Shown here one piece after another: positions 7,273-9,452 of a stretch of 9,452 nucleotides of DNA. The stretch is from contig CANDFU010000037.1 of the NCBI GenBank assembly GCA_947384095.1, positions 1 through 9,452 on the forward strand, in the 5' to 3' direction. Within the stretch, counting starts at the first letter, position 1. Each line of letters begins with the position of its first letter. This DNA is from an uncultured Roseburia sp. (GTDB lineage: Bacteria > Bacillota > Clostridia > Lachnospirales > Lachnospiraceae). A program made the position numbers and the translations under genes. The notes under the pieces are model-generated. The model searched no databases, was not told the DNA's origin, and was given only the letters and a program-made list of their open reading frames with translations.

Positions 7273-7374
7273 AAGCCCTCCGGGGAGGATCGCACGGCGT
7301 CGGAGAAGGAGTATGTCGCAAAAGCGACCCGCCGCAGGCGGAGAATCCGGCAAAGCCGGATTCTTTTGCATTAT
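7249..7374 (+). repeat. 126-bp structured repeat unit ending in 36-bp repeat copy 2
   Basis: The two 36-bp copies lie 126 bp apart, so 7249-7374 makes one unit. Its right half is three hairpins with no spacer between them: GTCGC/GCGAC (7315-7319/7324-7328, AAAA loop), CCGCC/GGCGG (7329-7333/7337-7341, GCA loop) and the 10-bp AGAATCCGGC/GCCGGATTCT stem (7342-7351/7355-7364, AAA loop), then TTT. The left half can pair TCCGA (7260-7264) with TCGGA (7300-7304) around CCTC/GAGG (7277-7280/7285-7288). It has no credible reading frame. It is probably a dispersed palindromic repeat of the host genome, possibly also acting as a terminator. Confidence 0.65.
7339..7374 (+). repeat. 36-bp direct repeat, copy 2
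   Basis: Exact copy of 7213-7248, including the 10-bp stem, AAA loop and the TTTTGCATTAT tail. The identity stops sharply on both sides: the base after the tail is A in copy 1 and C in copy 2, and the bases before it also differ. Confidence 0.85.
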
Positions 7375-7388
7375 CTCTAAGTTCTGTT

Positions 7389-8258
7389 TTATCGGATTGT
7401 TCCGCCTTCAAATCTTCCGCTTGCCCCGCAGGGCAGGATGAGCCCGCTCATTTTTACCGGCAGTCCGATTTCGTCCGCCGTGACGGTTCCACGGTGCCTT
7501 TTCAGTGCGGTCTTAAGCATATATGCAAGTACTGCGGGCTGGAGCCCTGTCGTGTAAGAGTTGACCAGAAAAAAGAGAGGTTTTTCGGTCAGGAGCTCCG
7601 CGCACAATCGGATCAGAGGAAAGATGCAGTCTTCGATTTTCCAGATTTCCCCTTTGGGGCCGCGGCCGTAAGACGGGGGATCCATAATCACGGCATCGTA
7701 CCGGTTTCCCCGGCGGATTTCCCGTTCCGTAAATTTTACGCAGTCGTCGACAATCCAGCGGATGGGGGCTTCGCCAAGCCCGGAGCACACGGCGTTTTCT
7801 TTTGCCCAGGTTACCATGCCTTTTGAAGCGTCCACATGGGTGACGGCGGCTCCGGCGGCGGCCGCCGCAAGCGTGGCGCCTCCGGTGTAGGCAAAGAGGT
7901 TTAAAATTTTTACCGGCCGTCCGGCCTTTTTTATTTTGTCTGAAAACCAGTTCCAGTTTACAGCCTGTTCGGGAAAAAGACCGGTGTGTTTAAAGTGAAA
8001 AGGCTTTAGCTGGAAGGTGAGTGTCCCGTAGTGTATGCTCCACTGTCCGGGAAGATTGAAAAATTCCCATTCACCGCCGCCCTTGCTGCTCCGGTGATAG
8101 TGTGCGGCGGGTTTTTTCCAGCCGGAGGCAGTTTTTGGGGTGTCCCAGATTACCTGTGGGTCGGGGCGTATGAGTATATGGGTTCCCCAGCGCTCCAGCT
8201 TTTCGCCGCCGGAGCAGTCGATTACTTCATAATCTTTCCAATTATCGGCAAGCCACAT
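7389..8258 (-). CDS. COG1092-family SAM-dependent methyltransferase (RlmI-like, no PUA domain)
   Basis: A 289-residue class I SAM-dependent methyltransferase related to the catalytic half of RlmI, which makes m5C in 23S rRNA. SAM-binding motif I is ILNLFAYTGG (118-127), HVDAS (141-145) is motif II, DDC (171-173) lies where the adenine-contacting acid is expected, and DPPSYGRGP (193-201) is motif IV. The N-terminal PUA RNA-binding domain of RlmI (about 396 residues in E. coli) is absent. The Ser-Cys-Ser segment that supplies the nucleophilic cysteine of m5C enzymes is replaced by VNSYTTG (232-238), so m5C formation is doubtful; target and methylated atom are unknown. GAAAGGAA at 8274-8267 lies 8 nt before the ATG and supports this start. 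It sits 37 nt downstream of trkH on the same strand with no promoter or terminator seen between them, so co-transcription is likely. It converges on pyruvate kinase. Confidence 0.85.
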   Translation of the reverse strand: MWLADNWKDYEVIDCSGGEKLERWGTHILIRPDPQVIWDTPKTASGWKKPAAHYHRSSKGGGEWEFFNLPGQWSIHYGTLTFQLKPFHFKHTGLFPEQAVNWNWFSDKIKKAGRPVKILNLFAYTGGATLAAAAAGAAVTHVDASKGMVTWAKENAVCSGLGEAPIRWIVDDCVKFTEREIRRGNRYDAVIMDPPSYGRGPKGEIWKIEDCIFPLIRLCAELLTEKPLFFLVNSYTTGLQPAVLAYMLKTALKRHRGTVTADEIGLPVKMSGLILPCGASGRFEGGTIR

Positions 8259-8295
8259 GTTGTTCGTTCCTTTCTTTTTGTCTGGTATGGCGGCG

Positions 8296-9452
8296 TCATC
8301 TGCGTTTCCAGGTGGCGGGCATCAGAAGGATCATCATCGGAAACAGTTCCAGTCTTCCGGCAAGCATGTCAAACATCAGGACAAACTTTGAAAATGCCGA
8401 AAAAATAGAAAAATTCTGAGTGGGTCCGACGAGGTCGAGCCCGGGGCCGATATTGTTGAGCGCCGAGACGACGGCTGTAAAATTTGTTGTAAAGTTATAT
8501 TCGTCAACACTGATCAGCAGGGTGGAGAGCAGCAGTACCAGGAAGTAGATGACGAGAAAAACGTTTGACGCGCGCATGACCTCGTGTTCGACGGAGCGGC
8601 CGTCCATGCGGATTTTCCGCACCTCCCGCGGATGGATGATCAGCAGAAGCTCTTTCCGGATCGTTTTAAACAGGATCAGGAGCCTGGATACCTTCATACC
8701 GCCGCCCGTACTTCCCGCGCAGGCGCCGACAAACATCAATACGACCAGAATACATTTGGACATTTCCGGCCACAGATCAAAGTCTGTCGTGGCGAATCCC
8801 GTGGTGGTGATGATGGAACCCACTTGGAAGAAAGCATGCCGCAGTGATTCGTGCAGCGTAGGATACATACTCCGGATATTTGCCGTGATAATGCCGGCGG
8901 ATGCAAAAATAAGAATAAAATACCAGCGGATTTCTTCCATGCAGAAGGCTTCTTTTATTTTGCGGCTGAGTATGTAAAAATATGCGGTATAATTGACGCC
9001 GCTCAAAATCATAAAGATTGTCACGATGTTCTGCAGCGCAGGGGAATAACCGGCAAGACTGTCGTTTCTGATGCCGAATCCGCCGGTGCCTACCGTACCG
9101 AATGCAGTGGTCAGCGCGTCAAAAAGTGTCATTCCGAAAAGGCGTAACAGGATGACCTCGCTGACTGTCATGGCCAGATAAAGTCCGTACAGAATTTTTG
9201 CCGTATCTTTTGCGTGCGGAACCAGTTTGCTGACCGAAGGACCGGGACTTTCCGCTTTCATCAGATTCATGTTTGAGCCGCCGCCCATCAGCGGAAGGAT
9301 GGCCATGATAAAGACAAAAACACCCATTCCGCCGATCCAGTGAGAAAAACTGCGCCAGAACAGGCTGGCGTGGGAGAGCGGCTCTACCTCAGTCAGTATG
9401 CTGGCTCCGGTGGTGGTAAATCCCGAAATCGTTTCAAACAGTGCGTCCACAT
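8296..9452 (-). CDS. trkH: TrkH-family potassium transporter subunit (partial, N-terminus beyond window)
   Basis: The last 385 residues of a TrkH/KtrB-type membrane protein that carries K+ into the cell, normally gated by a cytoplasmic TrkA/KtrA partner that is not in this window. The family has four pore loops, and all four filter segments can be seen: SGFTTTGAS near the cut end, FGTVGTGGFG, SIITTTGFATTD and ALNNIGPGLD. The conserved FVGACAGSTGGGMKVSR segment lies between loops 3 and 4, in the region that forms the gating loop of this family. Several hydrophobic membrane segments are obvious, and the end GRLELFPMMILLMPATWKRR is the family's usual C-terminus. Full-length members have about 480 residues, so roughly 100 are missing beyond the window edge. 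The first visible full codon, GTG at 9450-9448, is internal and not the start. It is the upstream gene of a likely two-gene unit with the RlmI-like methyltransferase. Confidence 0.93.
   Translation of the reverse strand, partial: VDALFETISGFTTTGASILTEVEPLSHASLFWRSFSHWIGGMGVFVFIMAILPLMGGGSNMNLMKAESPGPSVSKLVPHAKDTAKILYGLYLAMTVSEVILLRLFGMTLFDALTTAFGTVGTGGFGIRNDSLAGYSPALQNIVTIFMILSGVNYTAYFYILSRKIKEAFCMEEIRWYFILIFASAGIITANIRSMYPTLHESLRHAFFQVGSIITTTGFATTDFDLWPEMSKCILVVLMFVGACAGSTGGGMKVSRLLILFKTIRKELLLIIHPREVRKIRMDGRSVEHEVMRASNVFLVIYFLVLLLSTLLISVDEYNFTTNFTAVVSALNNIGPGLDLVGPTQNFSIFSAFSKFVLMFDMLAGRLELFPMMILLMPATWKRR

Noticed and set aside
7213..7374. Two 36-bp repeats as a minimal CRISPR array
   Set aside because: The length is right, but there are only two copies, the interval is 90 bp with its own hairpins, each repeat is a long perfect terminator-like stem, and no cas gene is near.
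6934..7411. Minus-strand reading frames encoding repeated peptides (MQKNPALPDSP twice; NAKESGFAGFS twice)
   Set aside because: The peptide repeats are just the 36-bp DNA repeat translated in two frames. The frames overlap pyk, both terminators and the end of the methyltransferase, and no ribosome binding site precedes them.

Overview
The window reads as ordinary chromosome of a Gram-positive anaerobe in the class Clostridia, most likely a fairly GC-rich member of the Lachnospiraceae. This is inferred from strong AGGAGG-type ribosome binding sites, the gene families present and their protein-level resemblance to gut Clostridia; no rRNA or other marker gene is present to prove it. Six protein-coding genes fill almost the whole window. 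There is no tRNA, rRNA, CRISPR array, transposase or phage gene.

Left block (+ strand, about 37-5036): a cytoplasmic family 3 glycoside hydrolase is followed after only 5 nt by a complete DUF1156 / COG1743 adenine-specific DNA methylase with zinc-binding cysteines. The spacing implies one transcript. The pairing is odd, because relatives of this methylase are usually met with DUF499 ATPase and helicase partners in phage-defence loci, and none is visible here.

Middle block (+ strand, 5033-7241): a clear sigma-A type promoter, whose -35 box overlaps the methylase stop codon, starts a new unit: corA (Mg2+/divalent cation channel), then a short pyruvate kinase that has the catalytic barrel and lid but no C-terminal regulatory domain. 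The unit ends in two successive hairpin terminators.

Intergenic block (7178-7388): about 210 bp between convergent genes hold a 36-bp exact direct repeat, with copies at 7213-7248 and 7339-7374. The second copy closes a run of three back-to-back hairpins. A consensus -10 box faces the other way inside the same repeat. This is the most structured non-coding DNA in the window and probably a dispersed repeat family.

Right block (- strand, 9452-7389): a TrkH-type potassium transporter subunit, cut off by the window edge, is followed after 37 nt by a COG1092-family SAM-dependent methyltransferase that lacks the PUA domain and the Ser-Cys-Ser motif of RlmI. The two are probably co-transcribed. Mg2+ and K+ transport genes thus flank a pyruvate kinase whose family needs both ions; this may be chance.
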